A DNA stretch of 64,000 nucleotides, taken from the NCBI RefSeq assembly GCF_900163565.1, contig NZ_FUHU01000004.1, forward strand, positions 23,218-87,217. The letters are read 5' to 3'. How positions within the stretch are numbered: the first letter of the stretch is position 1; each line of letters starts with the position of its first letter. The translations under genes and the position numbers were made by a program. This stretch comes from Agrococcus casei LMG 22410 (GTDB lineage Bacteria > Actinomycetota > Actinomycetes > Actinomycetales > Microbacteriaceae). The notes under the pieces were generated by a model. That model was not told the origin of the DNA. It searched no databases and saw only the letters and a program-made list of their open reading frames with translations. This document shows, one piece after another, positions 42,488-50,686 of this stretch.

Positions 42488-43306
42488 TTGTCACAGCGAC
42501 CCGCGCGACCACAGCGACCAACCGTGTGTCTCGAGATCATCGAGAAGCAGTGGCTGACGCCGCACCTGCTTCGCCTCATCGTCGGCGGCGAGGGATTCAG
42601 CGGCTTCGAGCCCAACGACTCGACTGACATGTACTGCAAGCTGCTGTTCGCACACGACGGTTCGCCGCTCAAGGAGCGCGTCGACATGGCCAAGATCAGG
42701 GCCACGAGGCCGAGCGACGAATGGCCGAAGACCCGCACCTACACGATTCGCTGGGTCGAGCCCGAAGCACGGCGGCTCGCGATCGACTTCGTGGTGCACG
42801 GAGCCGAAGGGGTCGCGGCACCCTGGGCTGCGGCGGCTGAGCCGGGCGACCTGGTGCAGTTCTCGGGCCCCGGAGGCGCGTGGTCGCCCCCTGAGGCAGA
42901 GTTTCACCTGTTCGTCGGCGACGAGTCGGCGATTCCCGCGATCGCGGCGGGGCTCGAGCTCCTGCCAGAGGATGCCCGTGGCCACGCCGTGATCGAGGTC
43001 GGAGAGCATACGCTCGACATCGCGCATCCGAAGGGCGTCACGCTCGAGTGGATCGTGCGCGGTGAGGGCGAGTATGACCCCGGTGCCCTTGCGGAACGCG
43101 TGCTCGCACTCGACTGGCCCGCGCATCCGTCTGAGAGCGTCTCCGTCTTCGCACACGGCGAGCGCGAGGCGATGAAGCTGCTGCGGCCGATCTTCAAGGA
43201 GCGCGAGATTCCGCGCGAGCGCCTGTCGATCTCGGGCTACTGGGCCTACGGACGCGTCGAGGACGCATTCCAGGCCGAGAAGCGCACCGAGATCGGCAAG
43301 GTCTGA
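42488..43306 (+). CDS. Siderophore-interacting (ferric-siderophore reductase) protein
   Basis: Flavin-containing ferric-siderophore reductase of the SIP/ViuB family, 272 residues. FAD-binding motif RTYTIRW (with RxYTxR) and WAAAAEPGDLVQFSGPGG in the N-terminal barrel, then the NAD(P)-binding SIP half with FVGDESAIPAIA and the C-terminal SISGYWAYGRVEDAF. TTG 42488 is chosen because AAGGAGGG lies 5-12 bases before it; the earlier in-frame TTG at 42464 would fall within the iron box. Expected role: release of iron from imported siderophores in the cytoplasm. Confidence 0.9.
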   Translation: MSQRPARPQRPTVCLEIIEKQWLTPHLLRLIVGGEGFSGFEPNDSTDMYCKLLFAHDGSPLKERVDMAKIRATRPSDEWPKTRTYTIRWVEPEARRLAIDFVVHGAEGVAAPWAAAAEPGDLVQFSGPGGAWSPPEAEFHLFVGDESAIPAIAAGLELLPEDARGHAVIEVGEHTLDIAHPKGVTLEWIVRGEGEYDPGALAERVLALDWPAHPSESVSVFAHGEREAMKLLRPIFKEREIPRERLSISGYWAYGRVEDAFQAEKRTEIGKV

Positions 43307-43310
43307 GCCG

Positions 43311-44750
43311 CTAGCCCTTCTGCTTGGCCTTTCGCTCGCGAACCGCGGTGAGGAGCAGGGCCTCGGTGTTGACGCCTGCCTCGATGCCCTTCGGGATGCG
43401 GAACAGGAAGAACATGCCGATGGCCCACCAGGCGAGGCAGAACACGTATGACATGGTGTCGATGCTGGCCGGCATGCCGGGAATGTAGAGGGTGAACAGG
43501 CCGAACGTCAGGATCACGCCGAGCACGCCCAGCGTGGTGCTGAACTTGCCGCGTCCGACGCGGAAGGGGCGCTCGAGTGCGGGCTCCTTCTTGCGCAGGA
43601 TCAGGAACACGACGCAGACCATGAAGTACGTCACGACGATGCTGGGCGAGCCCGAGTCGACGAGCCAGCCGAGCATGCCGGTGCCGAAGAACGGGGCCGC
43701 GACCGAGAGCGCGCCGACGAACAGCACGGCGTTGCCGGGGGTGTTGAACTTGGGGTGCAGCTTGCCGAACCAGGCAGGGAGCATGCTCGAGCGGCCCATG
43801 GCGTAGAGCAGTCGCGAAGCGCCGATGAGCAGGGCGATCCATGAGGTCAGGATGCCCGCGATGCCGCCCGCGAGCAGCACGTTCGCCATGATCTGGCTGT
43901 TCCAGAGTGCGCCCATCGCGTCTGCGGTTGCGAGGTCGCTGGCTGCCAGGTCGCCGGCGGGCATCGACGACGACGAGGTCAGGATGACCATGACGTACCA
44001 GGCGCCGGCGATCAGCACCGAGATCGGGATCAGCTTGCCGATGCGGCGCGGGCTCATGTTGAGCTCTTCAGAGGCCTGCGGAATCACGTCGAAGCCGACG
44101 AAGAGGAACGGCACGACGATGAGCACGGTGAACAGGCCCGTGGTGCCGGTGAAGAACGGCTCCATGTTCGAGACTTCGCCGCTCATGAAGCTGCCGGTCA
44201 CGAGCATGATGCCGACGATGATCAGGAAGACCACGACGAACGTCTGCACGACGCCTGCCAGCTTGACGCCGAAGTAGTTGATGGCGGTGATCACGATTGC
44301 TGCGACGACGCCGATTGCGACCCAGACGGGTGCGACCTCAGAGCCGAAGACCGTGTACATGGGGTTGTCGAGGATCTGCGGGAAGAGGTACGAGATCGTG
44401 CGAGGGAGCGCGACCGCCTCGAACGCCACGATCGAGATGTAGCCGCCGGTGATGCCCCACGAGCCGACGAATGCCCAGCGCGGCCCCATGCCTCGCATGA
44501 GGTAGTGGTGCTCGCCGCCGGCCTTCGGCATCGCAGCAGTGAGCTCGGCGTACAACAGGGCCACGAGGGCCATGATGAGCCCGCCGCCGCCCATGGCAAT
44601 GGCTGCGCCAGCGGTTCCGGCGTCTTCGAGCCAGCCGCCTGTCAGCACCACCCAGCCGAAGCCGATCATCGCGCCGAACCCGAGTGCGTACGAGTCGAAT
44701 GCGTTCAGGGCCTTCTTGAATCCGGGTTGTGCCGTGCTGTGTTCAGACAT
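43311..44750 (-). CDS. APC family amino acid/amine permease
   Basis: A 479-residue transporter with about 12 helices. N-terminal ALGFGAMIGFGWVVLTGGWL carries the unwound helix-1 motif, LLYAELTAAMPKAGGEHHYLMR is the helix 2-3 region, and the C-terminal loops contain PEFALERPFR-like ALERPFRVGRGK. The substrate is not deducible; related proteins take amino acids or polyamines. GGAAGG precedes ATG 44750. Divergent from a LysR gene with a palindromic box between, making it the likely target of that regulator. Confidence 0.88.
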   Translation of the reverse strand: MSEHSTAQPGFKKALNAFDSYALGFGAMIGFGWVVLTGGWLEDAGTAGAAIAMGGGGLIMALVALLYAELTAAMPKAGGEHHYLMRGMGPRWAFVGSWGITGGYISIVAFEAVALPRTISYLFPQILDNPMYTVFGSEVAPVWVAIGVVAAIVITAINYFGVKLAGVVQTFVVVFLIIVGIMLVTGSFMSGEVSNMEPFFTGTTGLFTVLIVVPFLFVGFDVIPQASEELNMSPRRIGKLIPISVLIAGAWYVMVILTSSSSMPAGDLAASDLATADAMGALWNSQIMANVLLAGGIAGILTSWIALLIGASRLLYAMGRSSMLPAWFGKLHPKFNTPGNAVLFVGALSVAAPFFGTGMLGWLVDSGSPSIVVTYFMVCVVFLILRKKEPALERPFRVGRGKFSTTLGVLGVILTFGLFTLYIPGMPASIDTMSYVFCLAWWAIGMFFLFRIPKGIEAGVNTEALLLTAVRERKAKQKG

Positions 44751-44849
44751 GCTGTGCCTTCCAGTGCCGGGGCGTCGGTGCCCATGGGTCTCTCTGCGAC
44801 TTTCGTCGCGAGTCAAAAGTAGGGCACCGGCGGCTTACGGCACAACCCC

Positions 44850-44868
44850 TGAATCAGCGTCTGATGCA
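44850..44868. promoter_or_regulatory. LysR-type palindromic box
   Basis: TGA-ATCAG-CGT-CTGAT-GCA: a perfect 5-bp inverted repeat with extra outer pairs, centred on 44859 in the divergent APC/LysR region and immediately upstream of the LysR -10 box, consistent with autorepression. Confidence 0.55.
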
Positions 44869-44869
44869 A

Positions 44870-44875
44870 TAGGCT
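44870..44875 (+). promoter_or_regulatory. Leaderless-type -10 box for the LysR gene
   Basis: TAGGCT, six bases before ATG 44882. Confidence 0.5.
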
Positions 44876-44881
44876 TTGCCT

Positions 44882-45790
44882 ATGACACTCGCACAGCTGC
44901 GCGCGTTCCTCTCGGCCTATTCGCTGCGCACATTCACGGCAGCGGCAGAAGAGCTCGACGTCTCGCAGGCATCGGTGTCTGAGCTCGTGGGCCGGCTCGA
45001 AGCCGAGCTCGAGGCGCCGCTGTTCGTGCGCGGCGGAAGACAGCTCGTGCCGACCGCCGCAGCCGACGAGCTGTTCTCGCACGCACAGCGCACGCTCGCG
45101 GCTGCAGACGACGCAGAGCAGGCCATCCGCTCGCTCAATGGGCTGCAGTCGGGTGTCGTCTCGTTCGGCGTTCCGCGCAACGCCGGGTACTACGGGGTGC
45201 CGGATGCCGTGCTCGAGTTCCACAGGGATCATCCAGGGGTTCGCGTGCGCATGGTGGGCATCAACTCGAACAGGGTCGCCCGTGCCGTGCTTGCGGGGGA
45301 GCTCGAAGCCGGCCTCGTCGTGCTGCCCGTTGACGAGCACGGCCTCGATGTCGAGCCGCTTGCGGTCGACGAGGTGCACCTCGCGACGATGAACGAGCTG
45401 CCCGCAGGCACCGGCGCGACCCTTGACGATCTGCTCGGGCCGGGGCTGATCCTCTACGACGCCGAGAGCGGGTGGGAAGACCCGACGCGTCGCCAGCTGC
45501 TGCGCCGTGCACACGAGTCAGGCCGGGAGCTCACGGCGCAGGTCGAGATCGAGTTCGTAGACACCGCGCTGCGACTCGTCGCAGAGGGTGCTGGCGCGAC
45601 GATCGTCAGCGGTTCCCTGCTGCGCGCAGGCGAGGTGCCAGACGGCGTCAGAACCTACTCGTTCGAGCCGCGCTTCGTCGAGACGCTGGCACTCATCAAG
45701 CGCAAAGATGCCCCGCTGTCGCTCGCGACCGCAGCGATCGCAGAGGTGATGCGCCGCTGCATCCGCCGTGTGACTCCCGGCACTGATTAG
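44882..45790 (+). CDS. LysR family transcriptional regulator
   Basis: A 302-residue LTTR. N-terminal winged HTH: LAQLRAFLSAYSLRTFTAAAEELDVSQASVSELVGRLEAELEAPLFVRG, then a linker helix and a two-lobed periplasmic-binding-like effector domain from about residue 90. ATG 44882 has TAGGCT six bases upstream. Divergent from the APC permease gene and convergent, with a four-base overlap, on the HisD-like gene; it may control one or both. Confidence 0.9.
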   Translation: MTLAQLRAFLSAYSLRTFTAAAEELDVSQASVSELVGRLEAELEAPLFVRGGRQLVPTAAADELFSHAQRTLAAADDAEQAIRSLNGLQSGVVSFGVPRNAGYYGVPDAVLEFHRDHPGVRVRMVGINSNRVARAVLAGELEAGLVVLPVDEHGLDVEPLAVDEVHLATMNELPAGTGATLDDLLGPGLILYDAESGWEDPTRRQLLRRAHESGRELTAQVEIEFVDTALRLVAEGAGATIVSGSLLRAGEVPDGVRTYSFEPRFVETLALIKRKDAPLSLATAAIAEVMRRCIRRVTPGTD

Positions 45791-47109
45791 TTCTGCTGAC
45801 CCTGCCACCGGTCGAGGCGGTAGGTCGCGGTGCGGCTGTGCGCCTCCATGCCCTCGGAGTCTGAGATGACCTGCACCGCGTGCGCGGCTTCTGGGGTTGC
45901 CTCGCGCGTGAGGCGCTGGTAGGTGAGCGGCTTGATGAAGCGCGAGACCGAGAGGCCGGCCGAGTGCTTGGCGCCGCCGGCGGTCGGCAGCGTGTGGTTG
46001 GTGCCGGCCATGCCCTTGTCGGAGTATGCGACCGTGCTCCATTCGCCCAGGAAGATCGAGCCGTAGTTCTTGAGGCGGTCGTGGTACCAGTCGTCGCGGC
46101 TCGTGATGATCTCGAGGTGCTCGGGGGCGAGGTCGTCCATGAGCTCAGCCGCGATCTCGGGGGTGTCTGCGACCGTGATCGAGCCGTAGTCGCGCCAGGC
46201 CGGGCCGGCGATCTCTGCGGTCGACAGCGTCTCGAGCTGCTGCTTGACCTCGACGGCGACGCTCTCGGCGAGCTCGCGAGACGTCGTGATGAGGGCTGCG
46301 GGCGAGTTCGGCCCGTGCTCGGCCTGGCCCAGCAGGTCGGCTGCGACGATCACGGGGTCTGCGGTCTCGTCGGCGATGATCGCGACCTCGCTCGGCCCTG
46401 CGGGCAGGTCAATGGCGACGCGGCCGAACAGCTGGCGCTTGGCCTCTGCGACGTACGCGTTGCCGGCGCCCACGACCATGTTCGCGGGTGCGTCGTCGAG
46501 CAGGCCGAAAGCGAGCGTTGCGATGGCCTGCACTCCGCCGATCGTGTAGGCGCGATCGACGCCGGATGCGTGGGCCGCGAAGAGCACGGCATCATTCGGT
46601 GCGCCGTTCGGCTGCGGGGGCGTTGCGGCCGAGACCACGGGCACACCGGCCTCCTTGGCGACGCCGACCGACATGAATGCGCTCGCGGTCAGCGGGAACC
46701 GGCCCGCTGGCAGATAGGCGCCGACCTGCTGCACGGGCACGTGGCGCACGCCGCAGACGATGCCGGGAGCAGTCTCGAACGAGTAGTCCTGCAGCTGCTG
46801 ACGTGAGTGGGCTGCGAATGCGCGGGTGCGCTGGGCGCCGAGCTCAATGGCGTCGCGCAGGTCTCTGGGCAGGCGGTCGCCGCTGCTTGCGAGCCGGCCG
46901 CCGTCGACGACCAGTTCGCCCTCATGATTGTCGAGCTTGCGTGCGTACTCGCGCACCGCATCCAGCCCCCGCTTCTCGATGTCGAGCAGCATCTCGCTGA
47001 CCGTCTTCGCGACGGCCGGGTCGTGCTGTGCACTCGGCGTCGTGCTGGGTGGCTTGATGAAGCTGAACTTGCCGTCGAGGGCATCGAGAACTCGTGGTGT
47101 GAAGCGCAT
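45787..47109 (-). CDS. Histidinol dehydrogenase family protein (possibly catabolic paralogue)
   Basis: NAD-dependent, zinc-type dehydrogenase fold of the HisD family, 440 residues. Features: PAGRFPLTASAFM, DLPAGPSEVAIIAD, GQAEHGPNSPA (Gln/His ligands) and AGTNHTLPT. The N-terminus and the SDKGMAGTNH segment resemble the HisD-like sulfopropanediol dehydrogenase group (HpsN) as much as true HisD, and no other his gene is nearby. Context (APC permease, LysR) fits a catabolic alcohol or amino-alcohol dehydrogenase. ATG 47109 has TACCTT six bases upstream. True HisD cannot be excluded. Confidence 0.78.
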   Translation of the reverse strand: MRFTPRVLDALDGKFSFIKPPSTTPSAQHDPAVAKTVSEMLLDIEKRGLDAVREYARKLDNHEGELVVDGGRLASSGDRLPRDLRDAIELGAQRTRAFAAHSRQQLQDYSFETAPGIVCGVRHVPVQQVGAYLPAGRFPLTASAFMSVGVAKEAGVPVVSAATPPQPNGAPNDAVLFAAHASGVDRAYTIGGVQAIATLAFGLLDDAPANMVVGAGNAYVAEAKRQLFGRVAIDLPAGPSEVAIIADETADPVIVAADLLGQAEHGPNSPAALITTSRELAESVAVEVKQQLETLSTAEIAGPAWRDYGSITVADTPEIAAELMDDLAPEHLEIITSRDDWYHDRLKNYGSIFLGEWSTVAYSDKGMAGTNHTLPTAGGAKHSAGLSVSRFIKPLTYQRLTREATPEAAHAVQVISDSEGMEAHSRTATYRLDRWQGQQN

Positions 47110-47115
47110 GACCAC

Positions 47116-47121
47116 AAGGTA
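47116..47121 (-). promoter_or_regulatory. Leaderless-type -10 box for the HisD-like gene
   Basis: TACCTT (reverse strand), six bases before ATG 47109. Confidence 0.45.
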
Positions 47122-47128
47122 GACCGCC

Positions 47129-47314
47129 CTATTGGCGCAGGACAACCCCCGGTGCTCCTGCGGTTGGCACAGGCTTAGCCTGTGCTCTTCTTGCCTTGAG
47201 CGCAGTGCCAATGCGGTAGACAGCTGTGAGCACCCAGATGCCCAATGCCATCAGTGCCAGAAGCGGTGCGGCTCCGAGGAGTGCGCGGATGACGTCGCCG
47301 ATCGCGTCAGTCAT
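47129..47314 (-). CDS. Very small single-helix membrane protein (61 aa)
   Basis: A 61-residue protein with one strong hydrophobic segment (residues ~10-33, ALLGAAPLLALMALGIWVLTAVY) and a basic cytoplasmic tail. A GGGAGG site lies seven bases before ATG 47314. Its start overlaps the 51-residue gene upstream by eight bases, so the two are coupled. Function unknown. Confidence 0.62.
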   Translation of the reverse strand: MTDAIGDVIRALLGAAPLLALMALGIWVLTAVYRIGTALKARRAQAKPVPTAGAPGVVLRQ

Positions 47315-47462
47315 GCTGTGCCTCCCTTGGGGCTTCGCCTGCGATGAGCGGGAGCAGGTGGCGGAGTGCGCGCTCGAGAAAGACGATCAGGACGATGATG
47401 AAGATCGGTGCGACGGCTGTCTGCAGGATGAGCAGCAGTGATGCCAAGACGTTGGATGTCAT
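47307..47462 (-). CDS. Very small single-helix membrane protein (51 aa)
   Basis: Short gene read directly from the sequence: ATG at 47462, 51 codons, TGA at 47307. The product begins MTSNVLASLLLIL and has one long hydrophobic helix (~6-29) followed by a polar tail ending AQHD. It starts 3 bases after the secreted-protein stop and overlaps the next small gene by eight bases. The order secreted protein, 51-aa, 61-aa suggests a single transcript. Function unknown. Confidence 0.55.
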   Translation of the reverse strand: MTSNVLASLLLILQTAVAPIFIIVLIVFLERALRHLLPLIAGEAPREAQHD

Positions 47463-47465
47463 GTT

Positions 47466-48179
47466 CTAGTTCCAGAGGTGAGCGGACGTGCTTGAGGAAG
47501 TTGGACCGATGTTGGCCTGAATCCACCAAGTCCCTGTTATTCCAGCCTGGCCGATGCCGCAAAGCTCGGTGACTGTCAGTCGAACCTTGGCCGGGGCGGA
47601 GTTGGCATAGCTATCGCGCTTAAGGACGTTGAAACTGCTGGATTGAATGGCGCAGAAGGTGTCAAACGATGGGCCCCAAGGTTGTCCAGAAATTTGGGCT
47701 CGTCCGGGCCAGCGTGAAAAGTTCAACGTGAACGCGTACTCGCGCACTAGGTTGCCGTGGCTCACGCGACAATTGGTAAATGAGCTGGCGCCAGCAGAAG
47801 TGTAGACGGTGCATCCCGAAACGCTAGACGGGCCAATTGGCAGAGACTCCTGTGGGCGTTCCATGCCGCTCCATTGATATGAGCCGTCGTCCCATCTGGA
47901 GATCGTTCCGTGCATCCCGTCGTGCCACCACGGTTCCACGCTGGATGGCGGAGTGCCGGAGTCGGACAGGAGCGGTTCGCCTTGGAGTGCTGTCAATGTC
48001 AGTGATTCATGAAACTCGTCGGGAACGGCGAATGCTTCCAAACGTTCCTCAATGACGGACTCGAAGCTGGGGCTTTGATCGCTTGCTTGCGCAGTCGCCG
48101 GAGCCGGTGCGCTGTGCGGCAGGACCAATGCAAGCGCGGCGCCAGCCGTCACTATGGATTTAAGGATTCTGGATCGCAT
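47466..48179 (-). CDS. Secreted protein of unknown function with four cysteines
   Basis: A 237-residue exported protein with no family I recognise. Signal peptide residues ~1-35 (RILKSIVTAGAALALVLPHS, likely cleavage after ATAQA). The mature part has four Cys (SGCTVY, TNCRVS, DTFCAI, TELCGI), suggesting two disulfides, and many Ser/Trp/Gly, consistent with a beta-rich extracellular domain. Codon choice is clearly less GC-rich than in flanking genes, hinting at recent transfer. AAAGGAGT precedes ATG 48179. First of three linked genes (with the 51- and 61-aa proteins). Confidence 0.72.
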   Translation of the reverse strand: MRSRILKSIVTAGAALALVLPHSAPAPATAQASDQSPSFESVIEERLEAFAVPDEFHESLTLTALQGEPLLSDSGTPPSSVEPWWHDGMHGTISRWDDGSYQWSGMERPQESLPIGPSSVSGCTVYTSAGASSFTNCRVSHGNLVREYAFTLNFSRWPGRAQISGQPWGPSFDTFCAIQSSSFNVLKRDSYANSAPAKVRLTVTELCGIGQAGITGTWWIQANIGPTSSSTSAHLWN

Positions 48180-48285
48180 CGTCGTGACACTCCTTTGAGT
48201 CGATTTCAGGTGCTGAATCAAGGCTAGCCATTAATCAACCCCAGTGCAATCATCGTGTGTGCACCAATTAACCGTGAGTGCTTCC

Positions 48286-49782
48286 CTACCGCCACCCGGG
48301 CAGCCAGTAGCGCAGCCGCATCCAGTCGTCGGCGACCGGGAAGCCGTAGATCACCGGGCTCCAGAAGACGTACGCCATCACGACGAATGCTGCGAATGCG
48401 GCGACGGCCGAACCGTTCGCGATTCTGAAGTCTCGCGACAGCGGCGACCCGGGCAGTCCCTTCGCCAGCCATCGCAGCAGGTACACGAGCAGCAGCACGA
48501 TGAACGGTGCGTAGACGATCGAGTAGAACGAGAAGATCGTGCGGTCGGGGTAGAGCAGCCACGGCACGTAGCCGGCGGCGATCGCGACCAGCAGCATGCC
48601 CAGCGTCGGGTTGAGCGTGCGGCCGAACAGGAACAGGCCCGCCAGCAGCGCCACGGTGCCCGCCCACCACAGCACCATGTTCGGCATCGCCGACACATAC
48701 TGCACGTAGCCCTCGGCCGGGGTGTCAGAGGCGAACCCGGTCGGCCGCAGCATCAGCAGCCACTCGATTGCGGGCGACTGGAAGGCATGATCCTTCGTCA
48801 GCCCGACATGGAACTCGTAGGTCTTGACGTGGTACTGGATGAACGAATGCCAGGTCTCGGGCCACTCGTCAGGCATCCACGAGACGCGGTTGTCGCTGCT
48901 CTCGCCCGCCCAGTGCCGCATGTAGCCGCCCGAGACGAACCAGCCGGCGAACGATGCGACGTACGCGATGGCGGCAGGCACGACCAGCAGCACGAAGCTC
49001 ACGGGGCCCTGGGTGGCGAGCCCCACGAGCGACTTCATCGACTTCGAGGCGCGGTACGAGTCGACGACGTCCATCACAACTGACCAGAGCCCGAACGCCG
49101 CGAGGTAGTAGAGACCTGACCACTTGGTCGCGGCCGCGCAGCCGAATGCGATGCCGGCAGCCATGATCCAGGGCCGCCACAGGAACACCGGCATGCCCCT
49201 CTCGGACTGCAGCCAGCGCACCACCCGCGCTGGCGCATCCCGTCTGTCGAGTGCGATGAACGCCACGCCGAGCGCAACGAACATCGCCAGCACGATGTCG
49301 AGCAGAGCGGTTCGGCTCATCACGATGGCCTGTGAGTCGATCGCCATGAAGAAGCCTGCGAGGCCGCCCCAGAGCACCGAGCGCGTCAGCGCGACGCCGA
49401 GGAAGTAGGTGACCGCGACGAGCGCGACGCCGACCAGCACTGCCGGAAACCGCCATGCCCACACCGAGTCGATGCCGAAGATGGCGGTTCCGAACCCGAG
49501 GATCCACTTGCCGAGCGGCGGATGCACGACGAACGACGGCTTGTCGGTCATGCCGCGAGGGTCGCCCTGTTCGAAGAATTCGTTGGCGTTGTCGCTCCAC
49601 TCGAGCTCGTGGCCCGCCTGGTAGAGAGCGTAGGCGTCTTTCACGTAGTAGGTCTCGTCGAAGACGAGGGTGTCGAACTGGTCGAGGTTGACCAGGCGAA
49701 CAGCGAGCGCCAGCGCGATCAGCGCAATGGGGGTCGCGATCGCTGCGATGCGATGTCCGCGAGGGGACTGCACTCGGCGCAT
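48286..49782 (-). CDS. pmt: Protein O-mannosyltransferase (PMT family)
   Basis: Integral membrane GT-C transferase adding mannose from polyprenyl-phosphate mannose to exported proteins. The 498-residue protein (505 if GTG 49803 is used) has the catalytic FDETYYVKDAY in the first outer loop, HPPLGKW, and about eleven helices ending in YGFPVADDWMRLRYWLPGW. It is divergent from rsmI, the same arrangement as Rv1002c/Rv1003. Substrates are probably the lipoproteins and proline-rich secreted proteins of this organism. Confidence 0.9.
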   Translation of the reverse strand: MRRVQSPRGHRIAAIATPIALIALALAVRLVNLDQFDTLVFDETYYVKDAYALYQAGHELEWSDNANEFFEQGDPRGMTDKPSFVVHPPLGKWILGFGTAIFGIDSVWAWRFPAVLVGVALVAVTYFLGVALTRSVLWGGLAGFFMAIDSQAIVMSRTALLDIVLAMFVALGVAFIALDRRDAPARVVRWLQSERGMPVFLWRPWIMAAGIAFGCAAATKWSGLYYLAAFGLWSVVMDVVDSYRASKSMKSLVGLATQGPVSFVLLVVPAAIAYVASFAGWFVSGGYMRHWAGESSDNRVSWMPDEWPETWHSFIQYHVKTYEFHVGLTKDHAFQSPAIEWLLMLRPTGFASDTPAEGYVQYVSAMPNMVLWWAGTVALLAGLFLFGRTLNPTLGMLLVAIAAGYVPWLLYPDRTIFSFYSIVYAPFIVLLLVYLLRWLAKGLPGSPLSRDFRIANGSAVAAFAAFVVMAYVFWSPVIYGFPVADDWMRLRYWLPGWR

Positions 49783-49837
49783 GGTCGAAGCGATCAGGGT
49801 CACGCGGTCGATTCTTTCATCATGGGACGATAGTTCG

Positions 49838-50650
49838 GTGATCATCCTCGGAGCGACACCCATCGGCAACCTCGGCGACGCCACCCCGCGGCTGATCGAC
49901 GCATTGAACACCGTGAAGATCATCGCGGCAGAAGACACCCGAACGGCCATCCGGCTCATGCGAGCGCTCGACGTCGACGCGCATCCTGAGCTCATTGCCC
50001 TGCACGAGCACAACGAGCGCGTGGTCGCCGCCGATCTCGTGGGCCGCGCGGCCGAAGAGGATGTGCTCGTGCTCACCGACGCTGGCATGCCGACCGTCTC
50101 GGATCCCGGGTTCGTCCTCGTGCGCGAGGCCGTCGCCCAGGGCGTCGACGTGACCTGCCTGCCGGGGCCGAGCGCAGTCGTGGTCGCGCTCGCGGTGAGT
50201 GGGCTGCCGACCGACCGGTTCGCGTTCGACGGCTTCCTGCCCAGAAAGAAGGGGCAGCGGCTAGAGTACTTCGCGTCGCTCGCCGCAGAGCCGCGCACCG
50301 TTGTCGTCTTCGAGTCGCCGCACCGCATCGCGTCGACGGTCGCCGACATCGCCGAGGCGCTGCCCGACCGCCAGATCGCCGTGTGCCGCGAGCTGACGAA
50401 GAAGTTCGAAGAGGTGCGCCGCGGAACCGCCGGCGAGCTGCTCGAGTGGGCGAGCGGCGAAGTGCGCGGCGAGATCGTGATCGTGATCGCGCCGGGCGAG
50501 CAGCGAGTCCGGTCGTTCGACGAAGCGGCGACGGATGTGCGGGCCCTGGTCGCCGACGGCACCAGGCTGCGCGACGCGGCGGCGGTTGTTGCGCAGTCCA
50601 CCGGGTTCAGCAAGCGCGACCTCTATGAAGCGGGCCTCGGCCGAAGCTGA
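49838..50650 (+). CDS. rsmI: 16S rRNA 2'-O-ribose C1402 methyltransferase
   Basis: SAM-dependent methyltransferase of the tetrapyrrole-methylase fold that 2'-O-methylates C1402 of 16S rRNA. The 270 residues begin VIILGATPIGNLGD, the family start, with DAGMPTVSDPG and FVFDGFLPRKKGQR-like segments (FAFDGFLPRKKGQR) and FESPHRI. GTG 49838 is chosen because IILGATPIGN must follow directly. Start of the conserved rsmI-metG-tatD-rsmA-ispE neighbourhood. Confidence 0.93.
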   Translation: MIILGATPIGNLGDATPRLIDALNTVKIIAAEDTRTAIRLMRALDVDAHPELIALHEHNERVVAADLVGRAAEEDVLVLTDAGMPTVSDPGFVLVREAVAQGVDVTCLPGPSAVVVALAVSGLPTDRFAFDGFLPRKKGQRLEYFASLAAEPRTVVVFESPHRIASTVADIAEALPDRQIAVCRELTKKFEEVRRGTAGELLEWASGEVRGEIVIVIAPGEQRVRSFDEAATDVRALVADGTRLRDAAAVVAQSTGFSKRDLYEAGLGRS

Positions 50651-50673
50651 ACGCCGGGCGCCAGCCCAGCTCG

Positions 50674-50679
50674 TAAGAT
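50674..50679 (+). promoter_or_regulatory. Leaderless-type -10 box for metG
   Basis: TAAGAT, seven bases before ATG 50687. Confidence 0.5.
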
Positions 50680-50686
50680 TGGTGCC

